Of a stretch of 19,551 nucleotides of DNA, positions 1-7,994 are shown piece after piece. The notes beneath the pieces are model-generated. The model made no database searches. It saw only the letters and a list, made by a program, of their open reading frames with translations, and was not told the origin of the DNA. Both the position numbers and the translations under genes were made by a program. This DNA is from Candidatus Aminicenantota bacterium (GTDB taxonomy: Bacteria; Acidobacteriota; Aminicenantia; Aminicenantales; UBA8522): contig DQHV01000264.1 in NCBI GenBank assembly GCA_003524335.1, forward strand, positions 13,530 through 33,080, in the 5' to 3' direction. Position 1 is the stretch's first letter; every line of letters begins with the position of its first letter.

Positions 1-75
1 AAAATAAACCTGCTTTTTTGGGACATGAAAAACCTCATCGAGATAATGGAGTTAAGCCCTTCTGAGTATTATTAA
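1..75 (+). CDS. Possible 3' end of an upstream gene (partial)
   Basis: Reading frame 1 is open from the window edge to a TAA at 73-75 and would end ...MELSPSEYY. Frame 3 is also open, to a TGA at 63-65, so the coding frame is not certain. The piece is too short to recognise. It would converge on the minus-strand hydrolase that ends at 170. No terminator is evident between them; the only structure seen is a 10-bp palindrome GCTCTAGAGC at about 111-120. Confidence 0.2.
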   Translation, partial: KINLLFWDMKNLIEIMELSPSEYY

Positions 76-169
76 TGCTACAGGTCAAAGAATGTCAATA
101 GAGGCAGGTCGCTCTAGAGCAAGGCGGGCGGCAAATGGACCAGCCCTCCCTTCTTTCGGCGGAAGCCGC

Positions 170-1621
170 TCAGCGGACACGCGGATAGTAGTTGCTGTGC
201 CATTTCAGGCGGGCGGCGCGGCCGTCCGGGCCCATCTCGAAGACGATCTCCTCACCGAGTTCTTCATCGTCTCTCACCCGCCGGAAGGTGTGGTCTACCG
301 TTTTTTTGAGCTTGACGATGGATTTCGCCGGGTTCATCGTCGGCAGGTCGATGGCCGCAAGACCGTCCCCCCAGAGAAGCACGGCCATTTCCCCGTTCCA
401 GCCGCTGTAGGTCCCCAGGTACTTGATCAGCTTCGGGTCGTGCTTTTTCGCGGCCGAAGGGTTCTTGACGGCGTCTTTGATGGCCGGCGCGACGATATCG
501 TAAAGGCACTGGGCGAAGGCTTCCGAAGCTGCTTCGTGGGCATTGGAAAGGAAAACCGCGGCCACTTTCTCCTCCGGCCGGAAAAGGACAGCCGAGCGGA
601 AGCCAGGGCAGGACCCCCCGTGTCCGACAAAGACCTTGCCGTCGCGGCGCCAGACGCTGAACCCGAGCCCCCAGGTTGTCTCGAAGTCCTGCTCGACCCA
701 GTGGATCCGGTACATCTCGCGGAGCGTGTTGGCTTTGAGGACTTCCGCGCCGCCTGTGCCGAGGAGCCGGAACTGCCAGGACGCGAACTTGGCCAGGTCT
801 TCGGCCGAGGAGGCGTATCCGGCCGCCGGCGCGATGCCGCGGACCTGGAAGAAAGGCATCGCCTTGGGTTCCCCGTCGCGCGTCAGGATACTGTACCCGG
901 TTGCCAGACGGTTGCCCCGCTCGTCGGCGGGTATCTCCGGTGTCGTCCTGGTCAGGCCGAGAGGTCCGAGGATATGGCTCTTTACATATTCGTCGTAAGG
1001 CTGTCCCGAGGCGGCCGCCACAACCTCTCCCGCCAGGGTGAGGCCGAGGTTGGAGTACTGAAAATGTGTTTCGGCCGGGTAGAGAGTCTGCTGGCTGGCG
1101 ACCTTTTCTTTCACCTGCTCCCGGGTCGGGAAAGCATAATCCGGGGCGGTCCAGTAAGGATATTCCGATTCCCGCGGCAGCCCCGAGGCATGGGTGAGGA
1201 GTCCTTCGATGGTGATCTCGGGACCCAGAGGTGCCGTCTTTTGGATCTTGAACCAGGGCAGGAACTTTTCGACGGGGTCATCGAGGCGCAGCTTCCCGGC
1301 ATCGCGGAGCTGCATCACGGCGAGGCTGGTGAAGAGCTTGGAGATCGAACAGATGCTGTATATGGTGCTGGCCGTCGCCGGAGTTTTTTTCGACAGGTCG
1401 GTGCAGCCATACCCGCCGATCCAGAGAACCTGCTGGTCATAGACGATGGCCGCCGAGACGCCCGGGATCCGGTCGTAAGCCCGCTGAGCCTCGAGCCAGA
1501 TCCTGGCCGCTTCGAGCGCGGTCTTGACCCGGGGGTCGGCGGCGACCTTATCGGCGGCAGCGGCCGATGCGCCGGAGACGGCCAATAACAGGACAATAAC
1601 TGCGAAGCGAGTTTTTTTCAT
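170..1621 (-). CDS. Exported serine hydrolase, class C beta-lactamase / penicillin-binding-protein-like
   Basis: This is a 483-residue protein of the beta-lactamase family (PF00144), which includes AmpC, esterases and D-aminopeptidases. A Sec signal peptide covers about residues 1-22 (MKKTRF, then a hydrophobic core, then ASAAAAD). The three active-site elements are visible: S92-I-S-K95 (nucleophile serine and lysine), Y189-S-N191, and H334-G-G336 in the place of KTG. HGG in that position is common in the esterase/peptidase-like members, so antibiotic resistance should not be assumed. After about residue 370 there is an extra beta-rich C-terminal domain like the lipocalin-like tails of this family. 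The start has a clear AGGAGG five bases upstream. It lies 35 bp downstream of the TerC-family gene on the same strand and is probably co-transcribed with it. The exact substrate cannot be read from the sequence. Confidence 0.9.
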   Translation of the reverse strand: MKKTRFAVIVLLLAVSGASAAAADKVAADPRVKTALEAARIWLEAQRAYDRIPGVSAAIVYDQQVLWIGGYGCTDLSKKTPATASTIYSICSISKLFTSLAVMQLRDAGKLRLDDPVEKFLPWFKIQKTAPLGPEITIEGLLTHASGLPRESEYPYWTAPDYAFPTREQVKEKVASQQTLYPAETHFQYSNLGLTLAGEVVAAASGQPYDEYVKSHILGPLGLTRTTPEIPADERGNRLATGYSILTRDGEPKAMPFFQVRGIAPAAGYASSAEDLAKFASWQFRLLGTGGAEVLKANTLREMYRIHWVEQDFETTWGLGFSVWRRDGKVFVGHGGSCPGFRSAVLFRPEEKVAAVFLSNAHEAASEAFAQCLYDIVAPAIKDAVKNPSAAKKHDPKLIKYLGTYSGWNGEMAVLLWGDGLAAIDLPTMNPAKSIVKLKKTVDHTFRRVRDDEELGEEIVFEMGPDGRAARLKWHSNYYPRVR

Positions 1622-1656
1622 TAAGACCTCCTGGCGTAAAAACTTAAGGAGTTGTT

Positions 1657-2394
1657 TCAGTTCATTATTCTCCGCAGATGGATCGGCTCAGCACGTCTCT
1701 GCCTGACTCTGTGGTTCAGAAACTCCACGAACATGGAGAAGGCCATGGCGAAATAGATATATCCCTTAGGTATGTGAAAATCCAGCCCCTCGGCGACCAG
1801 GCTCACGCCGATCAGGATGAGAAAACTCAGGGCCAGCATCTTGATCGTCGGATGGATTTCGACGAAACGGCTGATCCCGTTGACCGAGAGCATCATGACG
1901 ATGACGGCCATGACGATGGCCAGGGCCATGACGCCGACCTGCCGGGCCATGCCTATAGCCGTGATGACAGAATCCAGGGAGAAAATGATGTCGAGGATCA
2001 TGATCTGGGCGATGACGAAGAGGAACTTCCGGCCGCCGCGGCCCCCGGTCTTGGGCTCAACGGCCTCGAGGCTCTCATGAATCTCGAACGTGCTTTTAGC
2101 CAGAAGAAAGATCCCGCCGGCCAAGAGGATGATGTCCCGGCCGGAGATCTCCTGGCCGAACGCCGAAAAGAGCGGCCGGGTGAGCTTCAGCACCCAGGTC
2201 AGAGACAGGAGAAGGCCGATCCGGCTGAGCATGGCCAGGGCCAAACCGATGACCCGGGCCCTCTGCCGCTCGGCCTCCGGCAGGCGGGAGGCGAGGATGG
2301 AGATGAAGACGATATTGTCAATGCCCAGGACGATCTCGAGGGCAGTCAGCGTCGCCAGGGCGATCAGGGCTTGAGGGTTAAAGAGCCATTCCAT
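1657..2394 (-). CDS. TerC-family integral membrane protein
   Basis: This 245-residue polytopic membrane protein has about seven hydrophobic segments and matches the TerC family (PF03741). The family signatures are present: E20-I-V-L-G-I-D26-N27 in the first segment, and L-D-I-I-F-S-L-D141-S-V in the middle of the protein. These conserved acidic membrane residues are thought to bind metal in family members that export manganese or contribute to metal and tellurite tolerance. The length is typical of single-domain TerC proteins without the CBS/CorC extension. The ATG has AGGAG six bases upstream. It heads a two-gene minus-strand unit with the serine hydrolase and is divergent from the GNAT gene; only 62 bp separate the two start codons. 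The transported ion is not determinable from the sequence. Confidence 0.9.
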   Translation of the reverse strand: MEWLFNPQALIALATLTALEIVLGIDNIVFISILASRLPEAERQRARVIGLALAMLSRIGLLLSLTWVLKLTRPLFSAFGQEISGRDIILLAGGIFLLAKSTFEIHESLEAVEPKTGGRGGRKFLFVIAQIMILDIIFSLDSVITAIGMARQVGVMALAIVMAVIVMMLSVNGISRFVEIHPTIKMLALSFLILIGVSLVAEGLDFHIPKGYIYFAMAFSMFVEFLNHRVRQRRAEPIHLRRIMN

Positions 2395-2420
2395 GGCAGA
2401 CTCCTTTTTTTCGGGCTGTT

Positions 2421-2445
2421 ATTATAACATTCAAGAGGATATAAT
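2421..2445. promoter_or_regulatory. Back-to-back -10 elements between TerC and GNAT genes
   Basis: Two perfect TATAAT hexamers face away from each other in the short divergent intergenic region. The one at 2421-2426 reads on the minus strand towards TerC, and the one at 2440-2445 reads on the plus strand towards the acetyltransferase. Neither has a good -35 at 16-18 bp. The plus-strand element lies only 11 bases before the GNAT ATG, so the transcript would have a leader of about five bases. Confidence 0.4.
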
Positions 2446-2456
2446 TCGCCTCATCG

Positions 2457-2999
2457 ATGGTAGAAAAAGCGGACCTTGAGATCCGGCCGGAACGGGCGGA
2501 GGATAGGGCCGTCATTCGGGAAATCAACCGCCTCGCCTTCGGCGGCGAAGCCGAACCCAACCTCGTGGACAAGATCCGGGAATCGGCGGGATTTATCCCC
2601 CAGCTTTCTCTGGTCGCTGTCCGGCAGGGCCGAGTCGTCGGCCATATTCTCTTCAGCCTGATTGAGATCAGAATTGACGGCCGGTCCGATCAGCCTAGGG
2701 CGGCTCTGGCCTTGGCCCCGATGGCCGTGCAGCCTGATTTCCAGAACCAGGGCATCGGTTCGGCCCTGGTGCAGCGGGGTCTTGAGATCGGTCGGGACCT
2801 GGGTCATGCCGTCATCGTTGTGGTCGGTCATCCCGAATACTATCCCCGCTTCGGGTTCACCTCCGCCCGGGCCAAGGGACTCGAATCCCCATTCCCTGTC
2901 CCCGATGAGGCGTTTCTAGCCATTGAGCTCGTGCCCGGGTCATTTCATGGGATCAAGGGAACGGTTGTTTATCCTTCGGCTTTTGAGGACGTGACTTGA
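2457..2999 (+). CDS. GNAT-family N-acetyltransferase (YhbS-like)
   Basis: This cytoplasmic protein of 180 residues has a single GNAT fold that transfers an acetyl group from acetyl-CoA to an amine. The acetyl-CoA binding motif A is seen as Q96-N-Q-G-I-G-S-A103, after the beta4 strand LALAPMAVQP. The later V-V-G-H-P-E-Y-Y-P-R-F-G-F block is characteristic of the YhbS-like subgroup. Length is normal for the family. The chosen ATG has no recognisable Shine-Dalgarno sequence; a TATAAT sits 11 bases upstream, suggesting a very short leader or leaderless message. It is the first gene of the plus-strand stretch, 67 bp before the ADP-ribosylglycohydrolase gene. The acceptor substrate is unknown. Confidence 0.88.
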   Translation: MVEKADLEIRPERAEDRAVIREINRLAFGGEAEPNLVDKIRESAGFIPQLSLVAVRQGRVVGHILFSLIEIRIDGRSDQPRAALALAPMAVQPDFQNQGIGSALVQRGLEIGRDLGHAVIVVVGHPEYYPRFGFTSARAKGLESPFPVPDEAFLAIELVPGSFHGIKGTVVYPSAFEDVT

Positions 3000-3066
3000 C
3001 CCGCTATTGGGACCATCAGGGAGGGCCGGTGGCGGACTCGTCTAAAAGGTAAAGAAAGAGAAACAG

Positions 3067-4611
3067 ATGAGGAAGTTCACTCTTTATAGCGCGCTGCTTA
3101 TCGGGAGTTTTTCTTGGGCGGCCACCGGGCAAAACGCAGACTTGAACGGTAATGTAACTATATCCAAAGTCCGTCTGCTCGATAAGATCAAGGGCGGTTG
3201 GGCCGGTCAGGCCATCGGCTGCACCTATGGCGGGCCGACCGAGTTCCGCTTCCAGAGCACGTTCATTCATGATTATCAGCCCATTCCCTGGAGCCGGGAT
3301 TCAGTCCGTTGGTCCTTTGGAAATGTGCCCGGACTCTATGACGACATCTATATGGACTTGACGTTCGTCGAGGTCCTGGAGAAAGAAGGCCTGGACGCGC
3401 CGGCGAATGCGTTTGCGGAGAGGTTCGCCAACGCCGGGTACATGCTTTGGCATGCCAACCAGATGGCCCGGTACAACATCCTTAACGGCATCGCCCCGCC
3501 GCAGTCCGGACACTGGTTGAACAATCCTCATGCGGACGATATCGACTTCCAGATCGAGGCCGATTTCGCAGGGCTGATGAGTCCGGGGATGCCCAACGCC
3601 GCCGCCGCCATCTGCGACCGGGTCGGCCACATCATGAACTATGGAGACGGGTATTACGGGGGAGTGTACATCGCGGCGATGTATGCCCTGGCCTTTGTCG
3701 AGGGCGATGTCCGGCGTCTTGTCGAGTCAGCCCTCGAGATGATTCCGCCGGAGAGTGCCTACGCCCAGACTATCCGAACCGTAATCCAGGGGCACCGGGA
3801 AGACCCGGAGGACTGGAGAGAGACTTGGTTCAAGGTGCTTAGAAAGTGGAGCGAGGACATCGGCTGTCCGGAAGGAGTGTTCAGCCCGTTCAATATCGAT
3901 GCCAGGATAAACTCGGCCTGGGTAGTGCTGGGTCTTCTTTACGGCGACGGGGATTTCGGCAAAACCATCGATATCAGCGCCCGGGCCGGTGACGACTCCG
4001 ACTGCAACCCGGCCACGGCCGGAGGCATCCTGGGTACGATGATCGGGTATGGGAATATCCCCGAATCATGGAAACAGGGGCTGGCCGCGGTCGAGCCTCT
4101 GGATTTCAAGTACACGACCATCTCGCTTACTGAAGTTTATGACTTGTCGTTCAAACATGCTCTGGAGCTGGCCAGGAGGAACGGCGGGGCGATCGACGGC
4201 GAGACTGTTCAAATCAAAGTCCAGAGGCCCAAGGCTCTCCCGCTCGAAGTGAGTTTCGAAGGGCACTTTCCAAAAGAGAGGAGGACCCTGGACATCCGGT
4301 TGAACGATACGGCAGGGGAGGCCGAATTTTCGTTTGACGGTATTGGGTTCGCCGTCAACGGTGAGGCGGTTAAGCCAAGCGAGGAAAGCCCTGACGTCGA
4401 CCTTGAGGTTGAGATGGCGATTGACGGTGAGCCGGCCGCGAGGTCGATGCTTCCGACCGCTGACCGGACTCGAAAGCCGACCCTCTTCTGGCGCTACCGG
4501 CTCAAGCCCGGACAGCACCGGGTCCGGATCAAACTGCTGAACCCCTCGGCCGGGGCGGAGATCCGCCTTTCCGACGTGGTCGTTTACACCGCGCCCGCCC
4601 CTCGCGGCTGA
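3067..4611 (+). CDS. Secreted ADP-ribosylglycohydrolase-family protein with C-terminal extension
   Basis: This 514-residue protein has an N-terminal hydrophobic leader at about residues 1-21 (MRKFTLYSALLIGSFSWAATG), so export is likely. The catalytic region (about 35-360) belongs to the ADP-ribosylglycohydrolase family (PF03747). It opens with K-G-G-W-A-G-Q-A-I-G, has an acidic D92-D-I-Y-M-D97 motif in place of the usual DDT, and has A-G-D309-D-S-D312 followed by ATAGGILG in place of the usual GDTDT...GAIAG. Both acidic motifs bind the binuclear magnesium centre in characterised members, so the metal site looks largely kept though divergent. Residues from about 380 onward form an additional beta-rich domain of unknown role. 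The ribosome-binding site is purine-rich (AAAGAAAGAG) rather than canonical. It precedes the GH116 lipoprotein gene by 166 bp. ADP-ribose is an unlikely substrate outside the cell, so a glycoside or nucleoside-like substrate is an open possibility. Confidence 0.82.
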   Translation: MRKFTLYSALLIGSFSWAATGQNADLNGNVTISKVRLLDKIKGGWAGQAIGCTYGGPTEFRFQSTFIHDYQPIPWSRDSVRWSFGNVPGLYDDIYMDLTFVEVLEKEGLDAPANAFAERFANAGYMLWHANQMARYNILNGIAPPQSGHWLNNPHADDIDFQIEADFAGLMSPGMPNAAAAICDRVGHIMNYGDGYYGGVYIAAMYALAFVEGDVRRLVESALEMIPPESAYAQTIRTVIQGHREDPEDWRETWFKVLRKWSEDIGCPEGVFSPFNIDARINSAWVVLGLLYGDGDFGKTIDISARAGDDSDCNPATAGGILGTMIGYGNIPESWKQGLAAVEPLDFKYTTISLTEVYDLSFKHALELARRNGGAIDGETVQIKVQRPKALPLEVSFEGHFPKERRTLDIRLNDTAGEAEFSFDGIGFAVNGEAVKPSEESPDVDLEVEMAIDGEPAARSMLPTADRTRKPTLFWRYRLKPGQHRVRIKLLNPSAGAEIRLSDVVVYTAPAPRG

Positions 4612-4623
4612 AGAATTTTTTTT
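4589..4623 (+). terminator. Possible intrinsic terminator
   Basis: A CCGCG (4589-4593) / CGCGG (4603-4607) stem overlaps the end of the preceding gene, and a run of eight T follows at 4616-4623. The stem is short and eight bases separate it from the T run, so the call is weak. Confidence 0.3.
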
Positions 4624-4686
4624 ATATGCTTCCCTGCGCCGAATGGAATCGGCCAAACGGAGGGGGATACCGTGTCCGGCCGGTCG

Positions 4687-4715
4687 TTGCTCCTTTTTCG
4701 GGGCTGTGATATAAA
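4687..4715 (+). promoter_or_regulatory. Candidate promoter of the GH116 gene
   Basis: TTGCTC (4687-4692) and TATAAA (4710-4715) are separated by 17 bp, giving a predicted start near 4722 and a leader of about 55 bases. The -10 is good and the -35 is only half matched. Together with the T-run just upstream, this suggests the GH116 gene has its own promoter. Confidence 0.4.
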
Positions 4716-4777
4716 CCCGGAATATATCGCTTTGCCGATCGGCCTTCGGATTTTATCCTGGAAGGAGGGCTTCATCG

Positions 4778-7303
4778 ATGACAACAAATCAGCGGTCGAT
4801 CGTCTTCCTGGCTATTCTTACCTTCGCTCTGGCAGGCTGCCAATCCGGGACGAAGGCGAGAGAAGGGAGGGATTATAACGGTCCTTATCAAGGTCCCTAT
4901 TTGAATCGCCTGGCTTTTCCCATCGGAGGGATCGGGGCGGGTATGTTCTGCCTGGAGGGGACGGGCGCTATATCGCATCTTTCGGTCCGGAACGTCCTCC
5001 AGTTTTTCAACGAGCCCTGCACCTTCGCCGCCCTGTGCGTGAAGGGAGAAAAGAACGTGGCCAGGGTTCTCGAGGGCCCCGTTCCAAGCTGGAAACTCTT
5101 CGGGGCCGCGGGGACGGGAAACGGCGCGTCAGGGATGAGCTACGGACTGCCGAGGTTTAAAGAGGCCTCCTTCCTGACGCGATTCCCCTTTGGCAACATC
5201 ACTCTTGAGGACCCGCAGATACCATTGGACGTGACCTTGACCGGCTGGAGTCCGTTTATTCCTGGCGACGCCGATAACTCCAGCCTCCCTGTCGGCGGAC
5301 TGGAGTACTCCTTCAGCAATCCTACAGGTGCGGCCGTCGAGGCCGTCTTTTCGTTCAACACCAAGAACTTCATGGCCACGGCGGAGGAACATAACGGGAT
5401 CCGGGCCATCAAGAACGGCTTTGTCCTCTTTCAGGAGGGAACAGAGGCTAAGCCGGAGGACAAGGGGGCCATGGCCGTCTTCGTCGAGGATGTCAACACC
5501 GTCGTCGATAACGGCTGGTTCAGAGGGGGCTGGTGGGATGCCGTGACCCTGACTTGGAAGAACATTCAAGAAGCTAAGCTCATGGCGAATCCTCCCCAGG
5601 ACGGAGCCAGCCCCGGCGCTTCGCTTTTCGTCCCTCTCACCATCGCACCCGGGGAAAAGAAGACCGTCCGGGTCATGCTGGCCTGGTATGTTCCCGTCAC
5701 CAACCTTCGTTATGGCCGGGACCCCGAGGGCGCCCCGCAAACGGAACAGGCGTCGTGCTGTTCGTCTCCCTATCATACGCCCTGGTACGCCGGCCAATTC
5801 AAGAGCGTTGAGGAAATCGCCGACTACTGGCGGCTTAAATATGAACTTCTGCGCGAGAAATCCGCCCTTTTCAGGGACACATTTTATGACACCACACTTC
5901 CCGACGAGGTCGTCGAAGCCATCGCGGCGAACCTGACCATCCTCAAGTCGCCGACTGTCCTCCGGCAGACGGACGGCCGTCTCTGGTGTTTCGAGGGATG
6001 TTCGGACGAAAGGGGATGTTGCCACGGCTCATGCACCCACGTCTGGAACTACGCCCAGGCGATCCCGCACGTTTTCCCGGACCTGGAAAGAAGCTTCCGC
6101 CAGACGGAGTACACCGACAGCCAGGATGAGCGCGGGCATCAGACCTTCCGGTCGGCTCTGCCAATCCGTCCCGTGACCCACGACTTCCATGCCGCGTCGG
6201 ACGGACAGCTCGGCGGGATCATGAAGGTTTACCGCGATTGGCGCATCGCCGGTGACACCGCCTGGCTGAAGGAGCTTTGGCCCAAGGTCAGGCTCAGCCT
6301 GGACTACTGCATCCGCACCTGGGACCCCAGGGGGAGGGGCGTTCTCGAAGAGCCCCATCACAATACCTATGATATCGAGTACTGGGGGCCGGACGGCCAC
6401 TGCAGCAGCTTCTATCTGGGGGCTTTGCAGGCGGCCATCGAGATGGGCACGGCCCTCGGAGAGGATATGTCATCGTACCGCGGGCTTCTCGAAAAGGGCA
6501 TCCAGTACCTCGAGAACGAACTCTACAACGGCGAGTATTTTTTCCAGAAGATCCAGACAGAGGGGCTGAACGCCAAATTCGAAGCGCTCGATTATTCCTC
6601 CAACGGACCCGGATACAACGACGTTGTCAACACTCTTAACCGGGAGGGTCCCAAGTACCAGTACGGGAGCGGATGTCTAGCCGACGGCGTCCTCGGTTTT
6701 TGGATGGCCAGGGTGTGCGGACTCGGAGAGATCGTCAGCACCGATAAGGTCAGAAGCCATCTCGGGGCCGTCCACAAGTACAACCTCAAGCATGACCTGA
6801 GCGAGTTTGCCAATCCCCAGCGCCCGGCTTTCGCTGCCGGAAATGAGGGCGGTCTGCTTCTCTGTACCTGGCCGCGGAGCGGCGAACTCTCGCTCCCCTT
6901 CGTCTACAGCAATGAGGTCTGGACGGGCATCGAATACCAGGTCGCTTCCCATTTGATGATGGAAGGGATGGTTGAAGAAGGGCTGGAGATCGTACGAGTT
7001 TGCCGCGACCGCTATAACGGAGCCGTCCGCAACCCGTTCAACGAATACGAATGCGGTCACTGGTACGCCCGGGCCCTGAGCAGCTACGGCCTTATCCAGG
7101 GTCTGACGGGAGTCCGGTACGACGCCGTCGCCAAGACGCTTCATATCGATTCACAGATGGGCGACGATTTCAGGTCCTTTCTGGCAACCGCTTCGGGATT
7201 CGGAACGGTCGGCTTGAAAGCCGGGAAGCCTTTTGTGGAAATAAAGGCGGGGACGCTCGACGTCGAACACGTCTCCGTTTCCGGAGTCGAAAAAAAGCTG
7301 TAA
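4778..7303 (+). CDS. GH116-family beta-glycosidase lipoprotein (glucosylceramidase/beta-glucosidase-like)
   Basis: This is an 841-residue lipoprotein: the leader ends in the lipobox L18-A-G-C21, so it should be anchored to a membrane facing the outside. An N-terminal beta-sandwich domain (about residues 35-340, beginning LNRLAFPIGGIGAGM) precedes an (alpha/alpha)6 catalytic domain (about 360-820). This is the two-domain plan of GH116 enzymes such as human GBA2 and TxGH116. By alignment from memory, E406 in W-C-F-E406-G matches the nucleophile and D532 in N-T-Y-D532 matches the acid/base. The block D-G-Q-L-G-G-I-M-K-V-Y-R-D-W is also typical. An unusual cysteine/histidine cluster (C408, C414, C415, H416, C419, H421) follows the nucleophile. 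The start is supported by GGAGG nine bases upstream. A retaining beta-glucosidase or beta-xylosidase activity on extracellular glycan or glycolipid is likely; the substrate is inferred only. Confidence 0.87.
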   Translation: MTTNQRSIVFLAILTFALAGCQSGTKAREGRDYNGPYQGPYLNRLAFPIGGIGAGMFCLEGTGAISHLSVRNVLQFFNEPCTFAALCVKGEKNVARVLEGPVPSWKLFGAAGTGNGASGMSYGLPRFKEASFLTRFPFGNITLEDPQIPLDVTLTGWSPFIPGDADNSSLPVGGLEYSFSNPTGAAVEAVFSFNTKNFMATAEEHNGIRAIKNGFVLFQEGTEAKPEDKGAMAVFVEDVNTVVDNGWFRGGWWDAVTLTWKNIQEAKLMANPPQDGASPGASLFVPLTIAPGEKKTVRVMLAWYVPVTNLRYGRDPEGAPQTEQASCCSSPYHTPWYAGQFKSVEEIADYWRLKYELLREKSALFRDTFYDTTLPDEVVEAIAANLTILKSPTVLRQTDGRLWCFEGCSDERGCCHGSCTHVWNYAQAIPHVFPDLERSFRQTEYTDSQDERGHQTFRSALPIRPVTHDFHAASDGQLGGIMKVYRDWRIAGDTAWLKELWPKVRLSLDYCIRTWDPRGRGVLEEPHHNTYDIEYWGPDGHCSSFYLGALQAAIEMGTALGEDMSSYRGLLEKGIQYLENELYNGEYFFQKIQTEGLNAKFEALDYSSNGPGYNDVVNTLNREGPKYQYGSGCLADGVLGFWMARVCGLGEIVSTDKVRSHLGAVHKYNLKHDLSEFANPQRPAFAAGNEGGLLLCTWPRSGELSLPFVYSNEVWTGIEYQVASHLMMEGMVEEGLEIVRVCRDRYNGAVRNPFNEYECGHWYARALSSYGLIQGLTGVRYDAVAKTLHIDSQMGDDFRSFLATASGFGTVGLKAGKPFVEIKAGTLDVEHVSVSGVEKKL

Positions 7304-7347
7304 GGGCTAAATTTCCTCGCCGTCCCTTCCGGCCTAAGCGGATTCCG

Positions 7348-7668
7348 TTATGCGGAATTCCTCGCCCCCGACCCATCGTAGACGGACACTTCGCGTTCGA
7401 GTCGATCTGCAAGCCGATCTTTTTCGACTTCCAGATCGAACCGCGTTTGCAGGTTCACCCAGAAGAGCTCGGTCGTGCCGAAGAAACGCGCAAGGCGCAA
7501 CGCAGTGTCTGCGCTGATCGCACGCTTTCCGTGGACGATCTCGTTGATACGACGAGCCGGCACACTGAGATCCTTGGCCAGTCGATATTGGCTGATTCCC
7601 ATGGGAATCAAGAACTCCTCAAGTAGGATCTCGCCCGGATGGACCGGCGGAAACTTCTGCGCGCCCAT
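7348..7668 (-). CDS. higA: HigA-family antitoxin (HTH)
   Basis: This antitoxin of 106 residues binds and neutralises the adjacent HigB ribonuclease and represses the operon. It starts with the family hallmark (V-H-P-G-E-I-L-L-E-E-F), followed by an XRE-type helix-turn-helix (about residues 25-65: I-S-Q-Y-R-L-A-K ... R-I-N-E-I-V-H-G-K-R) and the F-F-G-T-T-E-L-F-W segment. I chose ATG 7668 over the GTG at 7674, because the AGGAGG on the minus strand (7679-7674) overlaps that GTG but lies five bases from the ATG. The toxin gene ends just upstream and its TAG overlaps the ribosome-binding site, indicating translational coupling. Toxin-before-antitoxin order is normal for higBA. The 3' end converges on the GH116 gene, 44 bp away. 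Confidence 0.93.
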   Translation of the reverse strand: MGAQKFPPVHPGEILLEEFLIPMGISQYRLAKDLSVPARRINEIVHGKRAISADTALRLARFFGTTELFWVNLQTRFDLEVEKDRLADRLEREVSVYDGSGARNSA

Positions 7669-7673
7669 ACTCA

Positions 7674-7679
7674 CCTCCT
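7674..7679 (-). promoter_or_regulatory. higA ribosome-binding site overlapping higB stop
   Basis: AGGAGG on the minus strand shares bases with the higB TAG stop codon (7680-7678) and lies five bases before the higA ATG. Ribosomes finishing the toxin could directly reinitiate on the antitoxin. This site decides the higA start. Confidence 0.8.
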
Positions 7680-7959
7680 AGTGATAGTCTGCGATCTCTA
7701 CGTCGTAGGCATCACCTTGCTTCCAAACGAAACAGATGCGCCACTGATCATTGATCCGGATGCTGTGTTGCCCGACGCGATCTCCGGACAGCTTTTCAAG
7801 TCGATGCCCAGGCGGAACTCGAAGATCCGATAACGCACCAGCAGCGTCGAGAATCACCAGCTTCCGGTAGGCCGCGCTCTGGGCGTCGGGCGAAAGCCCT
7901 CGGCACGACTGTCGGCCGAAGACTGTTTGCGCCCACTTTCCCTTGAACGACTTGATCAC
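7678..7959 (-). CDS. higB: HigB-family toxin (RelE/ParE superfamily mRNA interferase)
   Basis: This 93-residue toxin of the HigB/RelE superfamily (PF05015) is a ribosome-dependent mRNA endonuclease in characterised members. The family consensus is nearly complete: M-I-K-S-F at the start, D-L-R-V-P-P-G-H-R-L-E-K-L-S-G-D-R, then G-Q-H-S-I-R-I-N-D-Q-W-R-I-C-F-V-W and a D-V-E-I-A-D-Y-H end. The late arginine and histidine residues that carry RNA cleavage in the family are present. The start is GTG, fixed by the conserved M-I-K-S-F. It has no Shine-Dalgarno sequence, and a strong promoter's -10 ends six bases before it, so the message is probably leaderless. It is the first gene of the higBA operon and shows no truncation. 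Confidence 0.93.
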   Translation of the reverse strand: MIKSFKGKWAQTVFGRQSCRGLSPDAQSAAYRKLVILDAAGALSDLRVPPGHRLEKLSGDRVGQHSIRINDQWRICFVWKQGDAYDVEIADYH

Positions 7960-7965
7960 GGATCA

Positions 7966-7994
7966 ATAATAACGCATAGCGATAATAACGTCAA
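7966..7994 (-). promoter_or_regulatory. higBA promoter
   Basis: On the minus strand, TTGACG (7994-7989) and TATTAT (7971-7966) are separated by exactly 17 bp. Six bases separate the -10 from the GTG of higB, so the transcription start should coincide with the start codon. The hexamers lie within the AATAACG/CGTTATT repeats that are the likely HigA operator. Confidence 0.7.

Noticed and set aside
92..1588. 498-codon open frame antisense to the serine hydrolase
   Set aside because: It lacks a ribosome-binding site and recognisable domains, and it lies opposite a gene with full catalytic motifs; long antisense frames are expected at this G+C content.
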